Counted from the stretch's first letter, positions 1 through 9,727 are shown. The stretch is DNA of 64,000 bases from Mobilitalea sibirica (GCF_015999265.1 NZ_JAEAGR010000010.1:62001-126000); one strand, 5' to 3'. Notes: a model not told the origin generated them from the sequence alone. Made by a program: numbers and translations.

Positions 1-2
1 TT

Positions 3-491
3 ACTGCCGAACTCTCGGTGGAGTTGGTAGAAGCAATTTTATATGCGGATGATGGTGCGGCCGAGGTCGTGAAGGACTTTAACAGTGGCACACTCACTCT
101 TGGTGTAGATGACGTTGGTCCAACTGTAGCGGCAGATTTAACTGGTGCGACTACAGACGACAACGGAGTATTAATCTCAGCAAGTGAGAACGTGGGAACC
201 CCTGTCGCGGTAGGATTTCGTGCTCAAAAGGCCAATGGCACATACCGATATTTTTGGCTATACAAAGTGATATTTGGATTACCAGCAACCAACTTACAGA
301 CAAAAGCAGATACCATCACATTCTCTACACCCACGATTGAAGGAACGGTAATGAGAAGAAACAAGCTGGACGGTATGGGAAAACATCCATGGAAAGCAGA
401 GGTCACAGAAGGTGATGCAGGTGTTTCTTCTGCAATTATAACAGGTTGGTTTACGGAAGTTTATGAACCAGTATATACACCTGAACCGTAG
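3..491 (+). CDS. Phage major tail protein, 5' end off window
   Basis: The reading frame is open from base 3 with no start in view, so the gene begins left of the window; the GTG at 18 is an internal valine codon. About 162 residues are visible. The sequence resembles the phi13-type major tail (tail tube) proteins of siphoviruses, with the YADDG segment near the visible start, a central RFWLYKVIFG stretch and a C-terminal GWFTEVY. The protein would polymerise into the tail tube around the tape measure protein. The call is strongly supported by position: a tail assembly chaperone with a frameshift signal and a tape measure gene follow directly. The start and any N-terminal domain cannot be judged. 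Confidence 0.8.
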   Translation, partial: TAELSVELVEAILYADDGAAEVVKDFNSGTLTLGVDDVGPTVAADLTGATTDDNGVLISASENVGTPVAVGFRAQKANGTYRYFWLYKVIFGLPATNLQTKADTITFSTPTIEGTVMRRNKLDGMGKHPWKAEVTEGDAGVSSAIITGWFTEVYEPVYTPEP

Positions 492-499
492 GAGGGAAA

Positions 500-889
500 A
501 TGATGGAGAATGAGAGAAGTGCAGCTATCAATATTGGTGGAAAAGAGTATGAACTTATATTAACTACACGTGCTACAAAGGCGATTGCTGGTCGATACGG
601 TGGACTTGAAAATCTTGGTGAAAAGCTGATGAAGTCTGAAAACTTTGAGATGGCACTGGATGAGATTATATGGTTAATTACAATACTTGCAAACCAGTCT
701 ATCTTAATTCAGAATCTCAGAAACAAGAATTCGCCAGAAGATTTGCTAACCGAGGAAGAGGTAGAAATCCTAACCACACCATTTGATCTGGCAGAATATA
801 AAAACGCAATCACAGAAGCCATGTTTAAAGGTACGAAACGTAATGTGGAAAGTGAAGAAGAAACATCAAAAAACGTGGAAGTCGGGTAA
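500..889 (+). CDS. Phage tail assembly chaperone, short form (gpG-like)
   Basis: This 129-residue acidic, mostly helical protein starts at ATG 500 behind a GGAGGG ribosome site at 491-496. It sits between the major tail protein and the tape measure gene, the invariant place of the siphovirus tail chaperone, and resembles the Gram-positive chaperones annotated only as DUF families. It is expected to coat the tape measure protein during tail assembly and not to enter the virion. Near its end the codons tca-aaa-aac form a slippery heptamer that lets some ribosomes enter the -1 frame (see the separate entries). The assignment rests on position and the frameshift signal more than on a motif. Confidence 0.8.
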   Translation: MMENERSAAINIGGKEYELILTTRATKAIAGRYGGLENLGEKLMKSENFEMALDEIIWLITILANQSILIQNLRNKNSPEDLLTEEEVEILTTPFDLAEYKNAITEAMFKGTKRNVESEEETSKNVEVG

Positions 890-913
890 CAGACACTGAA
901 GTCTTTACCCGGC
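868..913 (+). promoter_or_regulatory. Programmed -1 ribosomal frameshift signal
   Basis: The heptamer A AAA AAC at 868-874 is in the correct phase (zero-frame codons tca aaa aac). Six bases later a stem begins: 881-889 pairs with 905-913 (nine pairs, one G-U). After a single bulged C at 890 four more pairs form between 891-894 and 901-904, closing a six-base loop. Heptamer, 6-nt spacer and stable hairpin are the three standard parts of a -1 frameshift signal. The zero-frame stop at 887-889 lies inside the stem, so both products are possible from one message. Confidence 0.88.
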
Positions 914-1077
914 TTTTTTACTATGGAACAGTTCAGATGGGCATGAATGCAGAGGAATTCTGGCTCATGCCAATTGGACTGTTTTTTGATTTATGGACCT
1001 GTCATAAGCAATGGCACGGAATCGAGAAACCAAGAAGAACTCGAACGATTGATGATATTATTCCACCAGGTATATAA
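874..1077 (+). CDS. -1 frame extension of the tail chaperone (gpGT-like)
   Basis: The -1 frame relative to the upstream gene is open from the slippery site to the TAA at 1075-1077 and has no start codon or ribosome site of its own. It encodes 67 residues rich in aromatic residues, including GMNAEEFWLMPIGLFFDLW, and ends IDDIIPPGI. Joined to the first 125 residues of the chaperone it gives a fusion of about 192 residues, the G/GT pattern of lambda-like tail operons. In known systems the T part contacts the tail tube protein while the G part coats the tape measure. The gene boundary is the frameshift point and not a translation start. Confidence 0.85.
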   Translation, partial: RGSRVTDTEVFTRLFYYGTVQMGMNAEEFWLMPIGLFFDLWTCHKQWHGIEKPRRTRTIDDIIPPGI

Positions 1078-1091
1078 GGGGAGGTGATGGC

Positions 1092-3518
1092 ATGGCAGAC
1101 AATTTTGGATTAAAGATAGGCGTTGAGGGAGAGCGTGAATTTAAGAAGGCACTTTCTGAAATCAATCAATCCTTTAAGGTTCTAGGAAGTGAAATGTCTT
1201 TAGTAACCAGTCAGTTTGATAAAAACGATAAATCCATACAGTCGGTCACTGCCCGGAATGCGGTTCTGAATAAAGAAATTGATGCACAGAAAGATAAAAT
1301 TTCTACCCTTAAGGCTGCTCTTGATAATGCCACTACCTCGTTTGGTGAAAATGATCGTCGTACCCAAAACTGGCAGATACAACTAAATAAGGCTCAGGCA
1401 GAACTAAATGGCATGGAGCGTGAATTAGAGCAGTCTACAGTCGAAGCGGATAATCTTGGAGATGAACTTGAAGACTCGGGCAAAAGTGCAGAAGATGCTG
1501 GTGGTAAGTTTGATAAGCTCGGTGGCATACTGACTGGTATTGGTGTAGCAATGGGTACAGTTGCTGTTGCAGCTGGAGCTGCTGCAATTAAGTTAGGTAA
1601 AGAAGTAGTAACCCAATTTGGTGAGTTGGAGCAAAACCTTGGTGGCTCAGAAGCAGTTTTCGGTAAACACGCTGCTGCGATTCAGAAAAGCGGAGAGGAA
1701 GCCTATAAGAACCTCGGTGTCTCCCAAAGCGAGTATCTTGCGACTGCCAACAAAATGGGTGCATTATTCCAAGGTTCCGGAATCGAACAACAGAAAAGCT
1801 TAGAGCTTACTGAAAAAGCAATGCAACGTGCTGCTGATATGGCATCCGTTATGGGTATCGATATGTCTTCTGCTATGGAAGCGGTCACTGGTGCGGCAAA
1901 AGGCAACTTTACCATGATGGATAATTTAGGTGTTGCGATGAACGCTACAAACATTGAAGCCTATGCTCTCTCAAAGGGGTTGGATTTCACATGGAAAACT
2001 GCAACGCAAGCAGAAAAAGCTGAAGTTGCAATGCAGATGTTCTTTGAAAATACAGAGCAGTATGCTGGAAACTTTGCGAGAGAGTCAACGGAGACAATAA
2101 CGGGTTCTATTGGATTGTTACAAGCTTCACTTGGCTCATTTACTGCTGGACTTGGTAATGCAAATGCGGATATGACAAATCTGACTGAAAATCTCGTTGA
2201 TGCGTTCCAAGCTGTTGTCGCTAACATCGTGCCAGTTTTAGAAAATATCGTAATCGCATTACCGACAGCAACAGGTGCGATTCTAGAAGCGGTTGCAGAT
2301 TTACTTCCTATGCTTCTTGAAACTGTCACAAGTATATTCACGCAGGTATTAGAAACAGTTTTGAACCTCTTACCTGAACTAATTCCGGCAGCGGTTACTG
2401 CTCTTATGACGATTGTAGGAGCGTTAATTGAAAATCTTCCGTTACTCATAAGTGCAGCAATACAGCTGGTAACTGCGCTTGTGGAGGGTATTAGCATCGC
2501 CTTACCCCAACTTATACCCGCAGCAGTTTCTGCTGTTATACAGATTGTTCAAGGACTGATTGATAACTTACCTCTGATCCTAGATGCGGCTTTGCAACTA
2601 ATATTAGGGTTAGCACAAGGCTTAGTGGAAGCTATACCACAGCTTATTTTAGCTTTACCAACCATTATCTCAGCAGTAGTGGATTTTTTAATCGAAGCTA
2701 TTCCCCAGATTATTGATGCCGGTATTCAGTTATTGACTTCATTAGTAACAGCACTCCCTACGATCATTGATGCAATATTAAAAGCAATTCCAGAAATCAT
2801 CGACAATATTATTAATGCAGTTATTGATTCCATTCCAATGATTATCGATGCGGGCATCCGTCTTTTAATATCGTTAATTCAAGCATTACCACAGATTATT
2901 ACGACAGTTGTAGCTGCGATTCCAAAGATTGTAACCTCATTAGTAGGTGCAATTGTTGATAACATCGACCAGATCATTCTTGCAGGCGTTCAGTTGTTTA
3001 TAGCTCTGATTGAAAATCTTCCACAGATTATTGTGGAAGTAGTAAAAGCAGTACCGCAGATCATCAAAGGACTTATTAATGCATTCTCTGATTATATAAG
3101 TGATATGTCCGATATGGGTGGTGATCTAATTAAAGGACTATGGCAGGGGATATCAGATGCGGGAGCGTGGCTATGGGATAAGATATCTGGATTTTTTGGA
3201 AACGTAGTTTCAAAAATTAAAAACTTCTTTGGCATTTCATCCCCATCAACATTATTTGCAGGACTTGGACGCAATATGGGTGAAGGTATTGGTGTCGGAT
3301 TTGAAGATGCGATGGAGACCGTATCAAGAGATATGCAGAATGTGATACCAACAAGTTTTGATATGAATTACAGAAATATGGTAGGACAGGGTGGTGTAAA
3401 TGCCGCTGGTGCAGGCATCACACAAAACATATCCGTTGTTACACCTAAGGCTTTGTCTGAAAAGGAATTGTCCAGGGAATTTAAAAACCTATCACGTAAA
3501 TTGTTACTAGAATTATAA
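1092..3518 (+). CDS. Phage tail tape measure protein
   Basis: The 808-residue product sets tail length and is thought to help DNA ejection. The sequence shows a long heptad-rich helix at about residues 20-125, a glycine/alanine-rich membrane-active segment at about 145-169, and from about 370 to 667 a run of roughly 35-residue hydrophobic repeats built around LPxLI or IPxII motifs. Near the C-terminus is the GISSPSTLFAGLGRNMGEGI segment typical of these proteins. The ATG at 1092 follows a GGGGAGGTG site. At about 10 to 11 nm per 70 residues, 808 residues imply a tail near 120 nm by the usual length rule; that figure is inference. It lies directly after the chaperone pair, as expected. Confidence 0.93.
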   Translation: MADNFGLKIGVEGEREFKKALSEINQSFKVLGSEMSLVTSQFDKNDKSIQSVTARNAVLNKEIDAQKDKISTLKAALDNATTSFGENDRRTQNWQIQLNKAQAELNGMERELEQSTVEADNLGDELEDSGKSAEDAGGKFDKLGGILTGIGVAMGTVAVAAGAAAIKLGKEVVTQFGELEQNLGGSEAVFGKHAAAIQKSGEEAYKNLGVSQSEYLATANKMGALFQGSGIEQQKSLELTEKAMQRAADMASVMGIDMSSAMEAVTGAAKGNFTMMDNLGVAMNATNIEAYALSKGLDFTWKTATQAEKAEVAMQMFFENTEQYAGNFARESTETITGSIGLLQASLGSFTAGLGNANADMTNLTENLVDAFQAVVANIVPVLENIVIALPTATGAILEAVADLLPMLLETVTSIFTQVLETVLNLLPELIPAAVTALMTIVGALIENLPLLISAAIQLVTALVEGISIALPQLIPAAVSAVIQIVQGLIDNLPLILDAALQLILGLAQGLVEAIPQLILALPTIISAVVDFLIEAIPQIIDAGIQLLTSLVTALPTIIDAILKAIPEIIDNIINAVIDSIPMIIDAGIRLLISLIQALPQIITTVVAAIPKIVTSLVGAIVDNIDQIILAGVQLFIALIENLPQIIVEVVKAVPQIIKGLINAFSDYISDMSDMGGDLIKGLWQGISDAGAWLWDKISGFFGNVVSKIKNFFGISSPSTLFAGLGRNMGEGIGVGFEDAMETVSRDMQNVIPTSFDMNYRNMVGQGGVNAAGAGITQNISVVTPKALSEKELSREFKNLSRKLLLEL

Positions 3519-3531
3519 GGAGAGGATGGCT

Positions 3532-4383
3532 ATGGAAGTTACCTATATTAACTCGAGTGGTGAAAGCATCACGCTAAATCAAAGCCGCCCATTTTTCATT
3601 ACCAAGATAGACGGTACAGGAAACATACGCCAGACCGTTAATACCTTCAAGGCACCGGAACAGGACGGTGCTTTTTATGTGTCATCTACGATGGATATGC
3701 GAAACATTATATTAGAGGGTACGATTATAGCAAATACATCGAATGAAGCATATGAGCTGCGTAAAAGCTTCCTAAGATTATTCAGCCCTAAGAAGTCGGG
3801 AGTTATTAGATATCGTGAGAGACAAATTTCCTGTGTTGTTGAGGAGGCTGTATTATCAGTCTCCTCAAGAGAGAGGATACCAAAGTTCTTTATAAGCCTA
3901 CTATGTCCAAACCCTTTCTTTGAAACCTTGGATGATGTATGGCATGACCTTGCTTCTTGGGAGCCTTTGCTAGAGTTTGAATTAGAGATACCGGAGGAAG
4001 GCATCGAGTTTGGGATGAGACAGCCAAGTCAGATCATTGCAGTGGATAATTTCGGAGATGTACCTTGTGGTTGTGAAGTTATATTTAGAGCATTAGGGCC
4101 AGTTACTAATCCAGAGCTTCTACTTATGGATACTGGTGAGTATATAAGAATTCTTACAACAATGAATAATGGGGATGAATATCATATATACACTCACTTT
4201 GCTGAAAAAAGAGTAATAAGCATCATAAATGGTACAGAAAGCAACGCCTTTTATTTATTAGATACATCCTCTAATTTCTTTCAGTTAGAACCCGGCATGA
4301 ATAATCTTCGCTATGATGCATCGGCGAACTTGGAATTATTGGATGTTATCATAAATTTCCGTCCACAGTTTTTGGGGGTGTAG
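3532..4383 (+). CDS. Phage distal tail protein (Dit)
   Basis: This 283-residue protein follows the tape measure gene and precedes the tail-associated protein, the usual order for Dit, which forms the hexameric hub at the tail tip. The N-terminal half has the pattern of the siphovirus tail component family (SPP1 gp19.1-like), including the EQDGAFY segment and FISLLCPNPFFE at about residues 125-136. I place the start at ATG 3532, not the ATG at 3526, because the AAGGAGA site at 3517-3523 leaves only two bases before 3526 but eight before 3532. The C-terminal part would be the galectin-like region; that part is inference. Confidence 0.82.
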   Translation: MEVTYINSSGESITLNQSRPFFITKIDGTGNIRQTVNTFKAPEQDGAFYVSSTMDMRNIILEGTIIANTSNEAYELRKSFLRLFSPKKSGVIRYRERQISCVVEEAVLSVSSRERIPKFFISLLCPNPFFETLDDVWHDLASWEPLLEFELEIPEEGIEFGMRQPSQIIAVDNFGDVPCGCEVIFRALGPVTNPELLLMDTGEYIRILTTMNNGDEYHIYTHFAEKRVISIINGTESNAFYLLDTSSNFFQLEPGMNNLRYDASANLELLDVIINFRPQFLGV

Positions 4384-4386
4384 CAT

Positions 4387-6651
4387 ATGGAGTTATACGT
4401 ATTTAATCAACATCGAGCCTTAATCGGAATTGTAGAGTCATTTGAATACCTACGATGGACTAGACGTTACTCCCAGTGCGGGTCGTTTGAATTAAAGGCC
4501 AATGCATCCACTGAAAATGCAGCATTACTTCAGGTGGGAAATTATATCTGGAAGAACGATGATGAGGAAATTGGATTAATCGAGTTTCAACAACTATCTC
4601 AAACAGATAGCGAGATCATTATAGTTAGTGGAAGGTTTGCGACAATACTGTTAGGACGAAGAATTATCTGGAATACGGAGAGGCTGAATGGTGACTTATC
4701 AGCTTGTATAGGACAATTAATAAACAACAATGTCATATCACCATCTGATCCTGATAGGCAAATAACAGATATTAGTTTTTCGTCACCTAATCTAGATATC
4801 CCAGTGAAACAGCAAGTGTCGTATACCAACCTTTTAGATAAAATACAGGAACTATGCACAGCAACATCCGTTGGAATCAAAACTATCTTTTCACCAGAGT
4901 CTGGTCACTTAACGGTCACCTTGTATATGGGAACATCATCTCAAGCTGTGTTTTCAAAGGAATATGATAACTTACTGGATCAAACATTAACAAAAAACAC
5001 AGCAACTTATGCCAATACAGCTAAGATTGGAGGAGAGGGAGAAGGTGAGAATGGTCGTATTTTTGAGTATATCTATAACGGCGCTGGGGAAGAACGAAGA
5101 GAAGTATTTGTAGATGCGAAGGATCTTCGTGTTGCAGATTTTCCAACGGACTATGATGAGGCATTAATCCTTCGTGGTTTGGCAAGACTCTCAGAGTTTT
5201 CCATGTCTCATTCCTTTGATGTGATTGTCAATAACCATAGTAACTTAACCTATAAGACGGATTATGATCTCGGTCAGGTGGTACAGGTTATTTCAAAAAA
5301 GTGGGGAGTTACGATGACAGCCCGTATTGAAGAAGTGGAAGAAAGCTATGATGCAGAAGGACAGAGCATTAATGTAACCTTTGGAAAGGCTGAGCTTACA
5401 ATTGCACAAAAACTTAAATCTGAATTTAGCCAAGTACGAACATCTCTTGGAGCTCCGACAGGCCTTACTGAAATGCTCGGTGAATCAAATGAGTGGACTG
5501 ATCTTCAAAAATTCTCAGGTGGTGTCATGATTAGTTCTGCTAGACTTGCTGCAAATACATCAACAGCAGGAGGTAATGACCCAACGCTGGCAAAATACTA
5601 CCATGTTGCAAGGGTTGTCATTAATGGTTCATTTAATCGTATTGCCTTTAAGTTCGATTATATTGGTACTGGAACAACTCCCAAAATGGGTACCATTGAA
5701 GGATATGTTTATTCTACATCATCTTTCTCGACCATATCCATTCAATCCTTTGTGCAAGCTTATACAAGAGATAAAAGTCCATTTTTACCGACTGATATCA
5801 AAGTAGTTAAGTCCGCAAGTTCTACTAAAACAATATGGGATATCTATGTTTGGTTATCAGACTATGGCACGGCATATGTAAATGGATTATATGCACTTAC
5901 TGAATCAGGAAATCTTTTAGCTGACCCCAGAAATGGAGACCTACTTCTTGTGGCTAACCTGCCTATTGTATCAAGTACATTCACTTATGAAGGTGAGAAT
6001 TTTACGGTAACAGCTATTGATAATGGAGTTGTAAGAACATCTACTTATAGCGAGAAAGGTGAGTTTAATTCGATACAGTTACCGAATCGAGATATAAGTC
6101 TTACGTCGTCCGATAATCCGTTACAGATCGGTGTATCTGGTGGAGTAAATATGGTCTTTGGCGGTAATGAGATTATGACACGAAATAACGGATTGTCATC
6201 GCCCATGTATTTAAATCTAGAGGGAGGTCCCGTTTGTGTTAATGGAGACGCTACCACAGGTATTATTTATGGTGGAGATACTGGGTGGCAGTTTGTACAG
6301 GATGCAGAATTTCAGAATGGTTTTACAGCTTATATAGGAGGAACAGCACAGCGGCCTAGATACCGAAGAGTTGGACGGGTGGTGCATTTATTTGGTGCAT
6401 GTTCTCCGCCTACTGGTGCTACCATAAACTCGGCTTCAGCGACGAGTATGTTCACATTGCCAGTAGGGTTCAGGCCAAATTATGATTTTCGTACCTTATG
6501 TCAAGGCTCAAGTACGAATAAGTGGCTGTTTGTAGTAGGTGAAAACGGACAATGTACTGCAGCACGTTATGGTACTAACGAGTATGCTTCGAACATCACA
6601 GGTAATGAGTGGCTTCCGTTTAACGTATGTTTTTTAGCTGATCCGAGCTAA
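4387..6651 (+). CDS. Phage tail-associated protein (Tal), ReqiPepy6 Gp37-like N-terminus
   Basis: The 754-residue product has an N-terminal region of about 340 residues like the ReqiPepy6 Gp37 family, recognisable from the ELYVFNQHRALIGIVESF opening and the RWTRRYSQCGSFEL segment. This is the fold of the baseplate hub or tail lysin base. Past residue 370 the sequence changes to threonine/serine-rich beta structure, and the last 110 residues look like a host-contact tip domain. I see no peptidase or muramidase motif, so lytic activity cannot be claimed. It starts three bases after dit and probably shares its message. The two halves may have separate origins, since the tip is the part exchanged between phages. 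Confidence 0.78.
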   Translation: MELYVFNQHRALIGIVESFEYLRWTRRYSQCGSFELKANASTENAALLQVGNYIWKNDDEEIGLIEFQQLSQTDSEIIIVSGRFATILLGRRIIWNTERLNGDLSACIGQLINNNVISPSDPDRQITDISFSSPNLDIPVKQQVSYTNLLDKIQELCTATSVGIKTIFSPESGHLTVTLYMGTSSQAVFSKEYDNLLDQTLTKNTATYANTAKIGGEGEGENGRIFEYIYNGAGEERREVFVDAKDLRVADFPTDYDEALILRGLARLSEFSMSHSFDVIVNNHSNLTYKTDYDLGQVVQVISKKWGVTMTARIEEVEESYDAEGQSINVTFGKAELTIAQKLKSEFSQVRTSLGAPTGLTEMLGESNEWTDLQKFSGGVMISSARLAANTSTAGGNDPTLAKYYHVARVVINGSFNRIAFKFDYIGTGTTPKMGTIEGYVYSTSSFSTISIQSFVQAYTRDKSPFLPTDIKVVKSASSTKTIWDIYVWLSDYGTAYVNGLYALTESGNLLADPRNGDLLLVANLPIVSSTFTYEGENFTVTAIDNGVVRTSTYSEKGEFNSIQLPNRDISLTSSDNPLQIGVSGGVNMVFGGNEIMTRNNGLSSPMYLNLEGGPVCVNGDATTGIIYGGDTGWQFVQDAEFQNGFTAYIGGTAQRPRYRRVGRVVHLFGACSPPTGATINSASATSMFTLPVGFRPNYDFRTLCQGSSTNKWLFVVGENGQCTAARYGTNEYASNITGNEWLPFNVCFLADPS

Positions 6652-6678
6652 CATATATTAATGAAGGAGGGTTTTGTT

Positions 6679-7182
6679 ATGGAAAAGAGTGGATTTTTCA
6701 ACTCTTCGAACGGTGACCGGATTTACGATGCCACTGATTTTGCTACCTATTTTGGCAGCTTAGTTTCGAATGGCATATTTTATAAGGATACTACAAATCT
6801 GCAAGTGACTCCAGGTTCTGGAATGGCAGTAAATATAGCAGTTGGAAGTGGTTGGATTAACGGATATCATTATGAGAATACAGCAGTGCTTAGCAAGACA
6901 CTAGAAACTGCAAATGGTTCCTTCCCAAGGATTGATCGAATTGTTATGCGATGGAGCTTTCTTGAAAGGAATATCGTTGTAGCAGTTCTGACTGGGACAG
7001 CAACCGCCTCATCAAGTGCTCCTGCTCTAACACGTAACACGGATGTCTATGAATTGTGCCTTGCAGAGGTATTGGTTCCGCAGGCAGCTACGTCTATAAC
7101 TATAGGAAATATCACGGATACGAGATTGAATTCTACTTTATGCGGAACAGTGAATTCACTAGTTACAGCAGTGTATGAGTGA
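6679..7182 (+). CDS. Phage baseplate or receptor-binding accessory protein
   Basis: This 167-residue protein begins EKSGFFNSSNGDRIYDATDF, an opening shared by many clostridial prophage proteins encoded behind the tail hub. It continues with a glycine-rich beta region (GSGMAVNIAVGSGWINGYHY) and ends without a stalk. The upstream in-frame ATG at 6661 would place the ribosome site inside the gene: AAGGAGG at 6664-6670 lies eight bases before ATG 6679, so 6679 is the start. The position between the tail hub and the Fn3-type fibre suggests a small baseplate protein that anchors or trims the fibre. The exact role is not visible. Confidence 0.65.
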   Translation: MEKSGFFNSSNGDRIYDATDFATYFGSLVSNGIFYKDTTNLQVTPGSGMAVNIAVGSGWINGYHYENTAVLSKTLETANGSFPRIDRIVMRWSFLERNIVVAVLTGTATASSSAPALTRNTDVYELCLAEVLVPQAATSITIGNITDTRLNSTLCGTVNSLVTAVYE

Positions 7183-7193
7183 GGTGAGTAAGC

Positions 7194-9662
7194 ATGGCAA
7201 ATTACCAAGCTACAAATGCATGTACTTGGCGTGATGGGAGATATATTCCAGGCACTACGCAAGATATAAGGCAAGGGGTATTTGAAGATTTAGGTCAATG
7301 CGTCGGTGTTATGATATTTAATCTGACATCTATACGAAATCAATACCAGGACTATTACCCGACAAGTGCGTCCCTTGCACTTACACGAACAGGAGCTGGT
7401 GCCTGGGGTAGCGAGCGCACGATGACGCTTTATGCTGGAAACCAAACAGGTATCCCGTCTTTGAGCTCTTCAACGAATATAAATGCTCCTCGTCCAACCA
7501 AAGTAAGTTCTGCCTACAATTATGATATCTCTGCAGGGCAGGGTGATAAAATAATAAATATTTCAACGGCATTGATTGATTCCATAGGAAGTGGAGCTAG
7601 TAATTGCCTTTTTATAGATGCAGGGTCGAGCACAACTCATTACATGTCTTTTATGGGGAGAAACGACCTTACAAAGATTGTACTAACAGTTAACTGGGAA
7701 AGCCGTACGACTGCAGCTAGTGCACCAACGTCATGTTCACTTAGTAGTACACTAGCCGAGGGTAATGTAACCCTATCCTGGAGTGGTGCTAAAGCCGGAA
7801 CAAATAATGATATATCATCCTATGAAATTCAGTACAGCGATTCAACAAATAACTCTACTTGGGGGAGTTGGACAGCGCTTACTGTTATTAATTCTACTGT
7901 TACTAGCGGAAGTTTGTCAGTCTCTCCTCCATCTACCAGAGGAAACTTTCGAAGATTTCGTATCCGTACACGTGGTACCGCAGGTAGTTCCTATTACTCG
8001 GGATGGAAGATCTCGTCAAATACCGTTAGGAAGAATACGCTGCCATCTGCTCCTACAACAGCAATAGCCTCACCTGAAATTCACAGCAATGAGACTATAA
8101 CACTAACTTGGTCTGGAGCAGCAGGAGGAACAAGTGCAATTAAAGGCTATCAGATTTCAAGCCGAACATCCACTGATAACAATACATGGAGTGAATGGGA
8201 TGAACTCATAACACTTAATCTTAATGCCAGTAGTGGTAGTTATAATCCCGTAGTAACTAATATTTCAGGAACCTATACGCAGTTTCGCATTAGAACCGTT
8301 GATGTTCTCGGGGCTATTTCAACAGAGAAAATCAGCAATAGTATTTTATGTAATATTACAGCTTGTGGTGAACCAACCGTATTTTCTTTAAGTACCACTG
8401 TAGCTGAAGGAAGTCTTACGCTTTCTTGGAATGGAGCGACAGCGGGAGCTGGCAATGCAATTATAGGTTATGAGATGGAGTTTAGCGATTCTAGTGATGA
8501 TAGCACTTGGGGTATATGGAGTTCGCTTAAAATAGTGATGACATCTGGAAACAATGGATCAACGAGCGCGTCTCCTCCATCAACACGTGGGTATTATCGA
8601 AGGTTCAGAATTCGTACACTGGGAACAGCAGGTAGTAATTATTATTCTAATTGGAAGACCTCAGCAAACAGTGTTCGTAAAAATATTCTACCAACACCAC
8701 CTTCGATCTTAACGGTTTCGCCGACTTTATATGAAACTCCAACTGTAGCAATAAATTGGAGTGGAACGCTACCTGGTACCAGTCCAATCAAACATTATGT
8801 AATTCAACGCAGTACTTCATTTATGGGTAATCCACCATGGTCATCATACGAAACATTGGCAACGATTGCATCTAGTGAAACATCTGGTACTTACGTAGCG
8901 GAAGCATCAAATTTGCCTGGTACATCAACAAGATATCGTATCAGTGTTACAGATACACTCGATGCAGTTTCTGCTTATGTAACTAGTAATATAGTTAGGA
9001 AAAACAGTCCTCCCACAGCACCTAAAATCGAATGCCCAATATCTGGCAGAACAACATTCAATAGAACACCACGATTTATGATCACAACGGGTATAGAGCC
9101 GGATGGTCAGACGCAGATTGTTGAAGTAAGACTTAACTCGGGTGCGTGGTATAGCAGTGTTAATAATCCTGAGATGTTCTCTACTAATGGCTATGTTGGA
9201 GATAACACAAAAACGGTATTTAAAGCACCAACGTTATCATACGGAAGTCATATGGTGACCATTCGGTGCTTGGATAGTGACTTGATGACATCAAGTGCTG
9301 AGATTGTAAAAACATTCAATGTTCAGCCATCACCTTTTGAGTTAATTATGGCAAATGTAACTACGGTTAAGGCAACGCATATTAATGCTCTTCGTACGGC
9401 TGTTAATACCATTCGTGAATTCCACTGTCTGCCTCCGATTGTATGGGGAGAAGAAATCATTTCTTCAAAAACCACAATAGAAAGGTGGCCACAACACATA
9501 GAAGAGCTTCGCGCTGCACTTGAACCGGTTATCACTAAAATTAATGAGTTTGATGATACATCTACTTTTGACATACCACCAGTAGAATGGATATCTTTTG
9601 GTATAGGAAGGCCAAAGGCAGACGTAATGACACAGCTACAAGAATTGATACTGATATTATAA
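7194..9662 (+). CDS. Phage tail fibre/adhesin with four Fn3-like modules
   Basis: The 822-residue product has a unique head (1-176), four fibronectin type III-like modules of about 105 residues (about 177-283, 284-390, 392-500, 501-606), a further beta domain to about 705 and a helical C-terminal region. Modules 1 and 3 resemble each other most (both have PPSTRG and FRIRT), as do 2 and 4 (both have NET/ETP starts, PGTS or GGTS loops), so the array looks like a doubled two-module unit. Such modules in phage structural proteins are thought to bind cell-surface carbohydrate. ATG 7194 follows GTGAGGTGAG. It ends just before a terminator that closes the tail operon. Confidence 0.72.
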   Translation: MANYQATNACTWRDGRYIPGTTQDIRQGVFEDLGQCVGVMIFNLTSIRNQYQDYYPTSASLALTRTGAGAWGSERTMTLYAGNQTGIPSLSSSTNINAPRPTKVSSAYNYDISAGQGDKIINISTALIDSIGSGASNCLFIDAGSSTTHYMSFMGRNDLTKIVLTVNWESRTTAASAPTSCSLSSTLAEGNVTLSWSGAKAGTNNDISSYEIQYSDSTNNSTWGSWTALTVINSTVTSGSLSVSPPSTRGNFRRFRIRTRGTAGSSYYSGWKISSNTVRKNTLPSAPTTAIASPEIHSNETITLTWSGAAGGTSAIKGYQISSRTSTDNNTWSEWDELITLNLNASSGSYNPVVTNISGTYTQFRIRTVDVLGAISTEKISNSILCNITACGEPTVFSLSTTVAEGSLTLSWNGATAGAGNAIIGYEMEFSDSSDDSTWGIWSSLKIVMTSGNNGSTSASPPSTRGYYRRFRIRTLGTAGSNYYSNWKTSANSVRKNILPTPPSILTVSPTLYETPTVAINWSGTLPGTSPIKHYVIQRSTSFMGNPPWSSYETLATIASSETSGTYVAEASNLPGTSTRYRISVTDTLDAVSAYVTSNIVRKNSPPTAPKIECPISGRTTFNRTPRFMITTGIEPDGQTQIVEVRLNSGAWYSSVNNPEMFSTNGYVGDNTKTVFKAPTLSYGSHMVTIRCLDSDLMTSSAEIVKTFNVQPSPFELIMANVTTVKATHINALRTAVNTIREFHCLPPIVWGEEIISSKTTIERWPQHIEELRAALEPVITKINEFDDTSTFDIPPVEWISFGIGRPKADVMTQLQELILIL

Positions 9663-9668
9663 TGTTAT

Positions 9669-9698
9669 AGCGCTCTTGATAACCAGGGGCGCTTTTTG
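9669..9698 (+). terminator. Intrinsic terminator closing the tail operon
   Basis: AGCGCTC at 9669-9675 pairs with GGGCGCT at 9687-9693 (one G-U) over an 11-base loop, followed by TTTTT. It separates tail genes from the lysis genes. Confidence 0.75.
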
Positions 9699-9727
9699 TT
9701 GCAAAAATAAGATTGGAGGATTAGAGA

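Noticed and set aside
881-919. Hairpin plus T-run looks like an intrinsic terminator
   Set aside because: It lies within an operon and within an open -1 frame, six bases after an in-phase slippery heptamer; the frameshift reading explains it better.
1961-2497. 178-codon antisense frame
   Set aside because: It is opposite the repetitive tape measure gene; the open frame follows from the codon bias of the real strand.
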